NCBI RefSeq assembly: GCF_016482685.1
Contig: NZ_JACYHF010000001.1
Span: forward strand, 124,001-188,000
From: Streptomyces sp. DSM 110735
Lineage (GTDB): Bacteria; Actinomycetota; Actinomycetes; Streptomycetales; Streptomycetaceae
Length of the DNA stretch: 64,000 nt
Reading direction: 5' to 3'
Part shown: piece after piece, positions 8,409 through 16,592 of the stretch
Layout of the letters: every line of letters starts with the position of its first letter
Numbering within the stretch: the stretch's first letter is position 1
Program-made: the position numbers and the translations under genes
The notes under the pieces: generated by a model
Told to the model about the DNA's origin: nothing
The model's database searches: none
What the model saw: only the letters and a program-made list of their open reading frames with translations

Positions 8409-8423
8409 GAAAGTCACACTTTC
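8409..8423. promoter_or_regulatory. Short inverted repeat GAAAGT-CAC-ACTTTC
   Basis: A 6-3-6 perfect inverted repeat in the promoter region of the winged-helix gene, about 190 nt upstream of its start. It may be a protein-binding site; no matching known site was recognised. Confidence 0.3.
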
Positions 8424-8505
8424 GGGTAGGCGACTTCAACTCACCTGGGAACTTGGTTGGTTGGGTTGGTTTTCACCCAGCCCGGAAACCCATGGAAAAG
8501 CTCGA

Positions 8506-8529
8506 AGCCCGAGGCTCAAGCCTCGGGCT
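8506..8529 (-). terminator. Terminator of the STAND/effector operon
   Basis: AGCCCGAGGC-TCAA-GCCTCGGGCT forms a perfect 10-bp stem with a tetraloop, 38 nt downstream of the effector stop codon. On the minus strand it is followed by TCGAGCTTTTCC. Confidence 0.75.
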
Positions 8530-8566
8530 GAACTGCGGCGATGAATATGTGGTCGCTGCGACCGTG

Positions 8567-8983
8567 TCAGTTGCCTGTCGACGCCGAGCCGATGTCACCG
8601 CCCGCGGCGATGGACCCCGTACCGGAGGCGGTCACGCCGCCGATGCCCGGTGCGCCGGACCCAGGCGCGCGAGGTGGCAGGGGGGAACCCGGCGACGCCG
8701 CACCACCCGTCGACGCGACACCGATGCTTCCGCCCGCTGCGATCGCCCTCTCGCCGGAGGCGTGGACATCACGCGCTGAAGCGGAGGGGGCGGAGGGGGC
8801 GGCGGACGCGCCACCGAACTGTGCGATCACCGCGAGCGCGAAGCCGACGAGACCGACGGCCCCTCCCCCCACACTCGCGACCTGGTCCGCCGTACCCAGA
8901 TCCACGAAGGCGAAGCCGATCAGTGTGGCCACACCTGCTCCGCAGATCCCAAGTCCTGCCCACGCCCATGGCTTGAGTGTCAT
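8567..8983 (-). CDS. Small two-helix membrane protein with two amyloid-like motifs (putative effector)
   Basis: The protein has 138 residues from ATG 8983. Residues 6-28 and 36-56 are hydrophobic, Gly-rich transmembrane helices. The rest is an Ala/Ser/Pro-rich linker carrying two copies of a 19-residue motif, ASGERAIAAGGSIGVASTG (75-93) and ASGTGSIAAGGDIGSASTG (119-137), the second at the extreme C-terminus. The same motif occurs once near the N-terminus of the STAND protein encoded 55 nt upstream. This matches the logic of bacterial NLR-associated amyloid signalling pairs, in which a shared motif lets a triggered NLR nucleate its effector; the effector here would act at the membrane. Motif sharing is directly seen. 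The membrane-disrupting role is inference. Confidence 0.75.
   Translation of the reverse strand: MTLKPWAWAGLGICGAGVATLIGFAFVDLGTADQVASVGGGAVGLVGFALAVIAQFGGASAAPSAPSASARDVHASGERAIAAGGSIGVASTGGAASPGSPLPPRAPGSGAPGIGGVTASGTGSIAAGGDIGSASTGN
8573..8629 (-). repeat. Shared 19-residue motif, effector copy 2
   Basis: Encodes ASGTGSIAAGGDIGSASTG at the C-terminus of the small membrane protein. It matches the consensus ASGxx(A/S)IAAGG(S/D)IxxAxTG found in all three copies of this locus. Confidence 0.85.
8705..8761 (-). repeat. Shared 19-residue motif, effector copy 1
   Basis: Encodes ASGERAIAAGGSIGVASTG at residues 75-93 of the small membrane protein, 26 residues before copy 2. Confidence 0.85.
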
Positions 8984-9038
8984 GCCGCCATTGTGGTGCA
9001 ACCGCCCCGCGAGGAGGAGGCGTTGGAAGCAGATGACG

Positions 9039-11318
9039 TCACTCGTCAGGGGGCCGCGGAAGTTCGTCGATGACCGTGCGCAGCGCACTGAACATACGGA
9101 GCATGATGGCGATGGCGGATTCGTTCGCGCTGATGACCGAGAACGCTTCCATCAGGAGGTCTTTCGCAGGCTCGGCATAACGCGGATCCTGTGTCGCCCC
9201 GTACACCTGAAACAGCACGAGGCGGGCGACCACGGTGTCGACGTGATCGTCGCCGAGGACACGTCGACACGTGTCGAGATCCCGCTCCGCCGCGCTCACG
9301 TCTTCCTCCGTGGCACGCACGAACTGCTCCAGGTCCACTGCCCCGACCTGCTGAACCAGGACACGTAGGGCGGCGATCAGACCCTCCTCGTCCTCTTCCC
9401 CGACGGAGTGGACCCCAGCCAGGAGCTTGATCAGGGTTTCCGGGAGTTTCCGTTGGCCGTCCAGCGTGGTGCGCAGGCTTCTCGCCGAGAGGGTCGCAGG
9501 ATCTTCCTCCCCCAAGACCCGGGTGGAGTCGGCGAGAAGCTCGTCGCACAGGTCGTCGGCCCGCGTCATCTCACCGACCGCCATCAGCGCCATGACCAGC
9601 CTGTTCCGCGCCTCGAAGGTCGAGCGGGCCTCCGCACCCCGCAGCCGGGCAATACCCGCGAGGCACTCTTCTGCCAGTCGCAGAGCTCGTTCCGTATCCC
9701 CCTGCAGCGAGGCGACCTGATGCATGTTCGACATGGCCGACAAGGTCACCTCGTGGTCCGGTCCCAGGACTCGTGTGCAGTCGGCCAGAACCTCCTCGGC
9801 GACCGGGGCCGCCTCCTCGGTCGTCTTCAGCATGCGCGTCGCCCGGGCCAGCAGGACGCGGGTGTCCAGCGTCTGCTCCCCTTCGAGGCCGTGATGTCGA
9901 ACGCACGCGGCCTCCGCGCGCCGCAGCAGGCCGTACGCCCCGCCTGCGACCCTCATCCCCGCACCCAGCATGTAGTCACCGGTCCGCGTCAAGAGGTACG
10001 CCATCGCGGCCGTGTCCTCCTCCGGCCGCACATGTTCGGCCAGTGCCTGGACATGCGGGAGCAGGGACCGCATCACGTGCCACGCCGACGGATCGTCGAT
10101 GTCCTCGGGCACCGCGCGCGCCAGCGCCTCCACCGCCGCCGCACACGCGTCTCCGATCGCCTCCGGGCTCCGGTGCCGGTCTCCGTCGGCACACGTACGG
10201 GACACGGCCTGAACCAGTCGATGCACTGCCACCGTGTCACCCGAGAACGTGATCATGCTGTGGGCCGCCAGTCGCCCGAGTGCCCTGCGTACGGCCAGTG
10301 GCGTGCCCAGGTGGGCGAAGAGGTCGCGCGGGATGCCGTCGGGGGCGTACCAGGCCATTGTCAGCAGGATCCGGACCGCGAGGGGATCGTCCGCGAGGCG
10401 GTCCAGCGTGACGTGCCAGACGCGGGCGATCGTGCGTTCGTGGTCGCCGCCCTCGTGCGTTTCCGCGTACATCTCGCCGGGTGACGCGGCGAGGTCGTCC
10501 AGATACACGCGGACCGTGCAGTCCGTCTCCAGGCAGTACGCCGCCGCCTGGGTGACGGCCAGCGGAAGACAACCCAGTTCCTCGCAGAGCTCGGCGGCAT
10601 CGGAGTCCTCGCCGCCTCGGACGCGGGTGAAGAGGCGCACCGCGTCATCGCACGACAGCACGTCCAGCGGGATCTCTTCCGCGACACCGTGCCATCCGGT
10701 CGCTCGTTGGCTCGTGATCAGGAAGCGCCCCGAGGGGGCTCTGGACAACAGGGGCTCCACGTCGTCCGGGTTCGTGACGTTGTCGAGGACGAGGAGCCAT
10801 CCACTGTGGGACGCGAGCCATCGTCTGCCCCACTCCGCCCTTTGCTCCGGGGGCAGGAGGGGGGCGAGGGACGGCTGAAGGGCGTCCGCGAGGTCGGCGA
10901 TACCCGCGTCGATCGCGCTGCGGCTGCCGGCCCTGATCCACCACACCGGCGCGTGGGTCGGTCCGCATTCGACGGCCCAGCGCGCGGCGAGCGTGGACTT
11001 CCCGATGCCGCCAAGGCCACGCAGCACCTGCGCGAGAGGTCTGCCGGGCGTTGCCGACGCCGCCCGCAGCAGCCCGAGTTCACCGCCTCGCCCGACGAAG
11101 AGCTCCGCGCGGAAGGGAAGATTGGTGAGACGGGGCGGGCAGCTCACCGACTCCGCCGGTGGGCACGCGTCCGGCAGCAGCATGCCTACGTTCTCGATGT
11201 GCAGGGCGATCGCACCCGGCCCCGTCATCGCCTGCGCGATGCTCCCGCCGGCGGCGATGGCACCGGCACCGGAGGCGTCCGCGGCAGGCCGGGGCCGACG
11301 GTCGAACAAGGCACTCAT
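9039..11318 (-). CDS. STAND NTPase: N-terminal amyloid-like motif, NB-ARC domain, C-terminal TPR region (NLR-like)
   Basis: The protein has 759 residues. Residues 15-33 (ASGAGAIAAGGSIAQAMTG) carry the motif shared with the downstream membrane protein. The NB-ARC ATPase follows: an entry motif FVGRGGELGLL (74-84), Walker A GLGGIGKST (101-109), Walker B WLLVLDN (174-180), the sensor ITSQR (201-205) and the GLPL-like GCLPLA (249-254). A winged-helix-like segment occupies about 310-370. From about 440 onward there are TPR-like repeats with recurrent RVLGPDHEVTLSA-type units (also RVLGEEDPATLSA and RVLGDDHVDTVVA). Such STAND proteins oligomerise after ligand sensing by the TPR part. There is no N-terminal enzymatic effector domain, which fits with the effector being the separate downstream gene (55-nt gap, same strand). 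Anti-phage or self/non-self recognition is inference from the family. Confidence 0.9.
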   Translation of the reverse strand: MSALFDRRPRPAADASGAGAIAAGGSIAQAMTGPGAIALHIENVGMLLPDACPPAESVSCPPRLTNLPFRAELFVGRGGELGLLRAASATPGRPLAQVLRGLGGIGKSTLAARWAVECGPTHAPVWWIRAGSRSAIDAGIADLADALQPSLAPLLPPEQRAEWGRRWLASHSGWLLVLDNVTNPDDVEPLLSRAPSGRFLITSQRATGWHGVAEEIPLDVLSCDDAVRLFTRVRGGEDSDAAELCEELGCLPLAVTQAAAYCLETDCTVRVYLDDLAASPGEMYAETHEGGDHERTIARVWHVTLDRLADDPLAVRILLTMAWYAPDGIPRDLFAHLGTPLAVRRALGRLAAHSMITFSGDTVAVHRLVQAVSRTCADGDRHRSPEAIGDACAAAVEALARAVPEDIDDPSAWHVMRSLLPHVQALAEHVRPEEDTAAMAYLLTRTGDYMLGAGMRVAGGAYGLLRRAEAACVRHHGLEGEQTLDTRVLLARATRMLKTTEEAAPVAEEVLADCTRVLGPDHEVTLSAMSNMHQVASLQGDTERALRLAEECLAGIARLRGAEARSTFEARNRLVMALMAVGEMTRADDLCDELLADSTRVLGEEDPATLSARSLRTTLDGQRKLPETLIKLLAGVHSVGEEDEEGLIAALRVLVQQVGAVDLEQFVRATEEDVSAAERDLDTCRRVLGDDHVDTVVARLVLFQVYGATQDPRYAEPAKDLLMEAFSVISANESAIAIMLRMFSALRTVIDELPRPPDE
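11220..11276 (-). repeat. Shared 19-residue motif, STAND protein copy
   Basis: Encodes ASGAGAIAAGGSIAQAMTG, residues 15-33 of the NB-ARC/TPR protein. It agrees with both effector copies at the core ASG...IAAGG.I..A.TG. Confidence 0.85.
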
Positions 11319-11398
11319 GCGTCACATCATGACCGCCTGCGGGACCCGCCGTCAGGCGTACGGCGGGAGTCGCGCATCCGTGCCCGGTACGGGCACGC

Positions 11399-12061
11399 CT
11401 ACTGGACCTGCCGGATGCCGAGCGGAGTGCCGATCTCCTCCTCCATCACGCGTCCCGCCTCGCGCTCCAGGACGTCGTCGCCCATGGGCTCCTGGTCGGT
11501 GTCGAGACCGTCCAGCTCCTCCAGGGGCTGGTCCAGGCGGACGTGGATGAGGACGGACTGGAGGGCGCGCAGGACCGCGGAGGTGGTGGGTCCCCAGTTG
11601 GAGAAGTAGGAGAACTGCCACCACCACAGCGCCTCGGTGGTGCGGCCCGCGCGGTAGTGCGCCATGCCGTGGCGCAGGTCGGTGATGACGTCCGCGAGGT
11701 CGTCGGAGATCCGGGCGGGCACGGGCGCCCTGCGGGGCGCGTACGGGTCGAAGACCTCGGAGTAGACGTCCACCGGGTCCAGCAGCCGGGCGAGGTTCTC
11801 GCGCAGCTCGTCCACGTCCGGCTCGGGACCTGGGTCCGGCTCGTAGCGCTCGTCGGGCACGAAGTCCTCGTGCGCGCCGAGCCGGCCGCCCGCCAGCAGC
11901 AACTGGGAGACTTCGAGCAGCAGGAAGGGGACCGTCGAGCCGGGCTCGTCCCCCTTGGCCACCTCGGTGACGGCGACCAGGAAGCTCTCGACCTGGTCGG
12001 CGATCTGGACCGCGAAGTCGTCCGGGTTCCGCGTCGTGGCGTGCAGCGTGGCGTCAGACAT
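11399..12061 (-). CDS. DUF5063 domain protein
   Basis: A 220-residue acidic cytoplasmic protein of the actinobacterial DUF5063 family. It has a helical N-terminal region ([19 protein letters not shown]), a conserved middle ([16 protein letters not shown]) and a Trp-rich [23 protein letters not shown] segment. It has no known biochemical role. Its start overlaps the recR stop by 8 bases (the recR frame ends at 12054), so it is translated as part of a recR operon. The constant neighbourhood with recR and ybaB in Streptomyces suggests a link to DNA maintenance, but nothing in the sequence shows this. Confidence 0.85.
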   Translation of the reverse strand: MSDATLHATTRNPDDFAVQIADQVESFLVAVTEVAKGDEPGSTVPFLLLEVSQLLLAGGRLGAHEDFVPDERYEPDPGPEPDVDELRENLARLLDPVDVYSEVFDPYAPRRAPVPARISDDLADVITDLRHGMAHYRAGRTTEALWWWQFSYFSNWGPTTSAVLRALQSVLIHVRLDQPLEELDGLDTDQEPMGDDVLEREAGRVMEEEIGTPLGIRQVQ

Positions 12062-12653
12062 CTAGGAGTCGTCTCCCCTCGAAGGCGCGGCCGAGGGTCA
12101 CCTCGTCCGCGTATTCCAGGTCACCTCCGACCGGCAGACCGCTGGCCAGGCGGGTGACCTTCAGACCCATGGGCTTGATCATGCGGGCCAGGTACGTCGC
12201 CGTCGCCTCGCCCTCGAGGTTGGGGTCGGTGGCGAGGATCAGCTCGGTGACGGTGCCGTCCGCGAGCCGGGCCAGGAGTTCCCTGATGCGCAGGTCGTCC
12301 GGGCCGACGCCCTCGATGGGGCTGATGGCGCCGCCGAGGACGTGGTACGTGCCCCGGAACTCGCGGGTGCGCTCGATGGCGACCACGTCCTTGGGCTCCT
12401 CCACCACACAGATGACCGACGGGTCACGGCGCGGGTCGCGGCAGATGGCGCACAGCTCTTCCTGCGCCACGTTGCCGCAGGTCGCGCAGAACCGGACCTT
12501 GGCCTTGACCTCCATCAGCGCCTGGGCGAGCCGTTTGACGTCCGTCGGCTCTGCCTGGAGCACGTGGAAGGCGATCCGCTGCGCGCTCTTGGGACCGACG
12601 CCGGGCAGTCGCCCCAGCTCGTCGATGAGGTCCTGGACCACGCCTTCGTACAA
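12054..12653 (-). CDS. recR: Recombination mediator protein RecR
   Basis: A 199-residue RecR of normal length. It acts with RecF/RecO to load RecA on gapped DNA. Visible domains are the helix-hairpin-helix ([22 protein letters not shown]), the C4 zinc finger ([16 protein letters not shown]), and the Toprim domain ([17 protein letters not shown], then [17 protein letters not shown] with the DxN/E motif). It sits between ybaB upstream (51-nt gap) and the DUF5063 gene downstream (8-base overlap), the usual ybaB-recR arrangement. Confidence 0.97.
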   Translation of the reverse strand: MYEGVVQDLIDELGRLPGVGPKSAQRIAFHVLQAEPTDVKRLAQALMEVKAKVRFCATCGNVAQEELCAICRDPRRDPSVICVVEEPKDVVAIERTREFRGTYHVLGGAISPIEGVGPDDLRIRELLARLADGTVTELILATDPNLEGEATATYLARMIKPMGLKVTRLASGLPVGGDLEYADEVTLGRAFEGRRLLDV

Positions 12654-12704
12654 CGGACTGCCTTTCCTGGAGACCTTTCGGTACGTACGGTAGTTGCCCC
12701 GGCG

Positions 12705-13046
12705 TCAGAACGGCAGACCGGGGATGCCGCCGCCGCCGAGCCCCTGGGCCAGCGGGCCGAGCTTCTGCTGCTGGAGGGTCTGCGCGTTCTCGTTCGCCGC
12801 CTGCACGGCGGCGACGATCAGATCGGCGAGGGTGTCGGTGTCCTCGGGGTCGACCGCCTTCGGGTCGATCTTCAGACCGCGCAGCTCGCCGGAGCCGGTC
12901 ACGGTGGCGCGCACGAGACCGCCGCCCGCCTGCCCGTCGACCTCCGTGGCCGCGAGTTCCTCCTGGGCCCGCTGGAGGTCCTGCTGCATCTTCTGGGCCT
13001 GCTGGAGCAACTGCTGCATGTTGGGCTGGCCACCACCGGGAATCAC
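12705..13046 (-). CDS. YbaB/EbfC nucleoid-associated protein
   Basis: A 113-residue DNA-binding dimer of the YbaB/EbfC family, usually encoded just before recR. The N-terminal helix [19 protein letters not shown], the beta-rich [22 protein letters not shown] core and the C-terminal [24 protein letters not shown] are typical. GTG 13046 is preferred over longer starts because AGGAG lies 7 nt upstream and the product then begins [13 protein letters not shown] as in homologs. It is the first gene of the ybaB-recR-DUF5063 operon. Confidence 0.93.
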   Translation of the reverse strand: MIPGGGQPNMQQLLQQAQKMQQDLQRAQEELAATEVDGQAGGGLVRATVTGSGELRGLKIDPKAVDPEDTDTLADLIVAAVQAANENAQTLQQQKLGPLAQGLGGGGIPGLPF

Positions 13047-13293
13047 GATCAGCTCCTGTCCTCTCCGGCGCCGCGTACGCCGCTCTGGCACGAGCCTACG
13101 TGCTCCGGGCGGCCCTCGCCCCGCCACTCTTTCGAGTGAGAACGCCCCCGGCCCTATACCTGATCAAGACCCTCTTACGGGCGGATTGCCCGGGAAAGCC
13201 ACCACTTGGCCACCCATTGGGAGGTAGGAAGGGTGGCGCGCGCGTCATGGAGTGGGTCGTTGTGGAGTGGGTCGTTTCAGTAGGGAGTGCCGG

Positions 13294-14031
13294 GTGGGTC
13301 AGGCGGAGATGCAGCCCGAGGGTCCGCCGCAGGACGGGTGGGGCGGGGGCACGACCGGGGCGGCGGACCTGACGGGACGGGCGTTCCCGCTGGGCGACTG
13401 GGGGGAACCGGCGGAGCGGCTGGACGAGCTGTACCGCTGGGTGGAGGACGGCGCGCTGCGCACGGCGTCCTGGTACCTCCGCGACCGCCTGTGGCGCCGC
13501 CGCACCGCCCGCCTGCTCCGCCTGGGCACGACGGCGGGGGTGGCGACGGGTTCGGTGCTGCCGCTCCTGGACCTGACCCACGCGGTGCCGGGCGCGGCGC
13601 CCTGGGGGTACGTGGCGTTCGTGGTCGCCCTCGCCTGCACCGGTCTCGACCGCTACTTCGGCGTCTCCTCGGGCTGGATGCGCGACATCGCCACGGCGCA
13701 GGCGGTCCAGCGCCGCCTGCAGACCCTGCAGTTCGACTGGGCGTCGGAATGCGTCCGCGAGGTGCTCGGTCCCGCCGAGGGCACCGCGGGCGAAGCCGCC
13801 GACCGCTGTCTGAACGTCCTGCGCCGCTTCTCCGACGACGTGACGGACCTGGTCCGCGCCGAGACCTCCGACTGGATGTCCGAGTTCCGGGCGGCGCCCT
13901 CCCCCCTGACCCCGCACACCACGCCCCGCCTGCCCCGCCCCGACCCCGCCGTCCCGCCGCCCCGCCCGCTGCACTCGCCCCCGGGACCGCGCCCGAACAT
14001 GCCCCGCCAGCGCCCCCCGGAGCCGAGGTGA
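13294..14031 (+). CDS. SLATT domain membrane protein
   Basis: The protein has 245 residues from GTG 13294, which has AGGGAG 6-7 nt upstream; the frame is open further upstream. The core resembles the SLATT family: a helix LDELYRWVEDGALRTASWYLRDRLWRRRTARLLR, two transmembrane segments (GVATGSVLPLLDLT and WGYVAFVVALACTGLDRYF) and a long helix WMRDIATAQAVQRRLQTLQFDWASE. SLATT proteins are predicted pore-forming effectors or sensors in nucleotide-dependent conflict systems. The C-terminal 45 residues are an unusual Pro/Arg-rich tail. It is divergent from ybaB, and no nucleotide-synthase partner is adjacent, so an immune role is only a possibility; core Streptomyces genomes also carry such a gene here. 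Confidence 0.7.
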   Translation: MGQAEMQPEGPPQDGWGGGTTGAADLTGRAFPLGDWGEPAERLDELYRWVEDGALRTASWYLRDRLWRRRTARLLRLGTTAGVATGSVLPLLDLTHAVPGAAPWGYVAFVVALACTGLDRYFGVSSGWMRDIATAQAVQRRLQTLQFDWASECVREVLGPAEGTAGEAADRCLNVLRRFSDDVTDLVRAETSDWMSEFRAAPSPLTPHTTPRLPRPDPAVPPPRPLHSPPGPRPNMPRQRPPEPR

Positions 14032-14197
14032 GCGGCTCCCCGGAACCGGGGTAACCGCCCCGTCTTCCCCGGCGTGCCCTCGGACAGGCGAATCGCCCCC
14101 CGGTGCCGCATGTCTTGATCTTCTGGGACGCCTGACGTGCAAAGAACCGGTCCGGACGCTCCCCGCGTCGCGGGCCCAAGCGGACGGGCGAACCCAC

Positions 14198-16534
14198 ATG
14201 GCACCAACTCACCGGCGGCTGACCGCCTCAGTCCTGCGGACGGTGGGCGTACTGACAGCCGTGCTCGGCGCGGCGGGCGCGGCGAGCGTCCCGGCACCGG
14301 CTTCCGCCGCTCGCGCGGCGGTCCGCGCCGATGTCCCCACCCCCACGGCGACGACCTCGGTGGTGACCGTCCGCACCGGCGGTGACCGGAGCGCGGACGA
14401 CGAGGTGGGACCGCTGGCCGGCGTCACCCTCGGTCTCTTCGCCGACGAGGACGCGACGGAGCCGGTGGACCCGGCGTGGGGCGTCTGTGTCTCCGACGCC
14501 GACGGCGACTGTTCCTTCACCGTTCCCGGCACAGGTCCCGGCGGTCCACGCGAGGACGCCCGGTACACCGTGCGGCAGATCTCCGTGCCGTCCGGCTGGT
14601 ACACCAACCCGGTGCTGCGGACCGGTCCCGGCAGCGGGAGCGGCTCGATCGCGGCGCCGTACGTCTTTCGGACGCCGGAGCTGGAGGGCGGCGAGACGTA
14701 CCGGTCCACCCGGGACTTCATGTACGGCACGGACTGGCGCACCCCGCCGTTCACCGCCTCCACCGGGATCTGGCAGCAGTCCCGGGTCAATCCGCCGCCG
14801 CCCCGGGGCTGCGGTCTGGACGTGGCGCTCGTGCTGGACCTGTCCGCCTCGGTGGGCAGCGCGCTGCCCCAACTGAAGGAGGCTGCCGACGAGTTCACCG
14901 ACGCGCTGGCGGGGACGCCCTCGCGGCTCTCGCTGTTCTCCTTCGACCGCGAGTCCCCGAGCACCGGCACGGAGAACCACCCCGAGCCGCACTCGGTCTC
15001 CACCGAGGAGGGCGCCGACTCCTTCAAGCGGCTCTACGCGGACTGGGGGCTGGGTTCCGGGACCAACTGGGACCAGGCGCTGTACGCCACCGCCAAGGCG
15101 GCGCCCCGCTACGACCTGGCGGTGGTCCTCACCGACGGCAACCCGACCCGCTTCAGCAAGCCCATCGAGGGCGACGGCAGCCGCACCCACTTCGCGGACG
15201 TCGAGGGCGGTGTCTTCGCCGCCAACGCGCTCAAGGCGAAGGGGACGCGGGTGATCTCGGTCGGCGTGGGCCGGGGCGTCGAGGGGGTCTCCGGGCTCAA
15301 CCTGCGCGCGATCTCGGGCACCGAGGCGTTCGACGGGGACAACCCGCAGACGGCGGACTACTACCAGACCACCGACTTCGCCGCCGCCGGTGCCGCGCTG
15401 AAGAACCTCGCGCTGAGCCAGTGCGCCGGGACGGTGTCGGTCATCAAGCAGATCGTCCCCGAGGACAACACCGGCGAGGACGTCTCGGGCGCGCGGAACG
15501 CGGGTCCCGGCTGGAGCTTCACCGCGTCCTCCACCGGGGATCTCGGCGGGCTGCCCGCCACCCGGGTCACCGGGGACGACGGCACCGGCGGTGTCGTCTT
15601 CGAGCCGGAGTTCCCGCCGACCACCGCCGAGGCGCCGGTCACGGTCGACGAGACCCAGCAGCCGGGCAACACCCTGGTCACCCAGGGCGGGGCGAACGCC
15701 GTCTGCACCAACCTGGACGACGGCACGTCCGTGCCGGTGACCAACTCCGGGGCGACCGGGTTCACCGTGGACCTCCAGCGCCGGGGCGCCGTCTCCTGCG
15801 TCGTCTACAACCGCCCCGACCCCACCCCGGCGCAGTCCGCCGACCTCACCGTCGACAAGCGCTGGAGCATCGACGGCAGGTCGTACGCCGAGGGCGACCA
15901 GCCCGACGGGTACGAAGCCGCGCTGCGCCTCACCGGTCCGGACGGCACCGCCGCCACGCCGCAGCCCTGGGGCACCGCCCGCACCGGCTACGACCGGGGT
16001 GAGCAGGCGACGGTGAGCGAGGACGTCACCCTGCCCGACGACTGCGAGCTGACCCGGAGCCGGGTCACCGAGGTCAACGGCTCGCCCGCCGGTGCGGCGC
16101 TGCCGTACCGGGCCACGCTGACGCAGGAGCACAACCGGGTGACCGTCACCAACACCGTGACGTGCGCTGCCCACCTGACCCTGGAGAAGAAGGTCGTCAA
16201 CTCCCACGGGGGCAGCGCCGTACCCACCGACTGGACCCTGACCGCTACGGGTCCCGACCGCCTCACCGGTCCCGGCGGCGCCGGCGGCGCGGTGACCCCC
16301 GGCGCCTACCGCCTGACCGAGTCCGGCGGTCCCGAGGGCTACACGTCCTCGCCCTGGTCCTGCACCGGCGCCGACGGTCCGCTGACCGTCACCGGCGACA
16401 CGGTCACGCTGCCCGCGGGCGCCCGCGTCACCTGCACGGTGACCAACACGGACGTCCCGTGCCCGACCCCGACCCCGACGCCCACCCCGGACCCCTACGG
16501 GCGCCTCGACAAGCACGCCCACCGGACCGCCTGA
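14198..16534 (+). CDS. Secreted von Willebrand factor A domain protein
   Basis: The protein has 778 residues. An N-terminal signal peptide (RRLTASVLRTVGVLTAVLGAAG, cleavage near ASA) directs export. A prealbumin-like module (GVTLGLFADEDA...) occupies about 60-150. The VWA domain follows, with the MIDAS motif DLSASVGS at about 211-218, the GSGTNWDQALY threonine segment and LTDGNPTR. C-terminal repeats of the VTNT(V/D) surface-protein type follow (SVIKQIVPEDNTGED, LTLEKKVVNSHGG). No LPxTG sorting signal is visible and the C-terminus is a short PTPTPTPTPDP linker, so it is probably secreted or loosely wall-bound. The function is likely adhesion or matrix binding. An isolated transcription unit ended by a strong hairpin. 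Confidence 0.88.
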   Translation: MAPTHRRLTASVLRTVGVLTAVLGAAGAASVPAPASAARAAVRADVPTPTATTSVVTVRTGGDRSADDEVGPLAGVTLGLFADEDATEPVDPAWGVCVSDADGDCSFTVPGTGPGGPREDARYTVRQISVPSGWYTNPVLRTGPGSGSGSIAAPYVFRTPELEGGETYRSTRDFMYGTDWRTPPFTASTGIWQQSRVNPPPPRGCGLDVALVLDLSASVGSALPQLKEAADEFTDALAGTPSRLSLFSFDRESPSTGTENHPEPHSVSTEEGADSFKRLYADWGLGSGTNWDQALYATAKAAPRYDLAVVLTDGNPTRFSKPIEGDGSRTHFADVEGGVFAANALKAKGTRVISVGVGRGVEGVSGLNLRAISGTEAFDGDNPQTADYYQTTDFAAAGAALKNLALSQCAGTVSVIKQIVPEDNTGEDVSGARNAGPGWSFTASSTGDLGGLPATRVTGDDGTGGVVFEPEFPPTTAEAPVTVDETQQPGNTLVTQGGANAVCTNLDDGTSVPVTNSGATGFTVDLQRRGAVSCVVYNRPDPTPAQSADLTVDKRWSIDGRSYAEGDQPDGYEAALRLTGPDGTAATPQPWGTARTGYDRGEQATVSEDVTLPDDCELTRSRVTEVNGSPAGAALPYRATLTQEHNRVTVTNTVTCAAHLTLEKKVVNSHGGSAVPTDWTLTATGPDRLTGPGGAGGAVTPGAYRLTESGGPEGYTSSPWSCTGADGPLTVTGDTVTLPAGARVTCTVTNTDVPCPTPTPTPTPDPYGRLDKHAHRTA

Positions 16535-16550
16535 TCCCCACCGCTCCGCG

Positions 16551-16592
16551 AACCGAGGTCCGGTCCCCCGCACAGGGGGTCGGACCTCGGTT
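16551..16592. terminator. Bidirectional terminator
   Basis: The perfect 12-bp stem AACCGAGGTCCG/CGGACCTCGGTT encloses an inner CCCCC-GCACA-GGGGG stem. It lies between the convergent VWA gene and the small membrane protein gene. Confidence 0.85.

Larger units (their letters stand above)
8219..8566. other. Intergenic region upstream of the winged-helix gene (348 nt)
   Basis: This contains the presumed promoter of the winged-helix gene, a 20-bp palindrome (8290-8309), a GAAAGT-CAC-ACTTTC inverted repeat (8409-8423), GGTTGG-type repeats around 8455-8472, and the terminator hairpin of the STAND/effector operon (8506-8529). It is less GC-rich than its surroundings, and no gene is evident. Confidence 0.6.

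Noticed and set aside
14228..16573. 781-codon minus-strand frame opposite the VWA gene
   Set aside because: Gly/Arg/Val-rich shadow of a GC-rich secreted protein gene; no RBS or domain.
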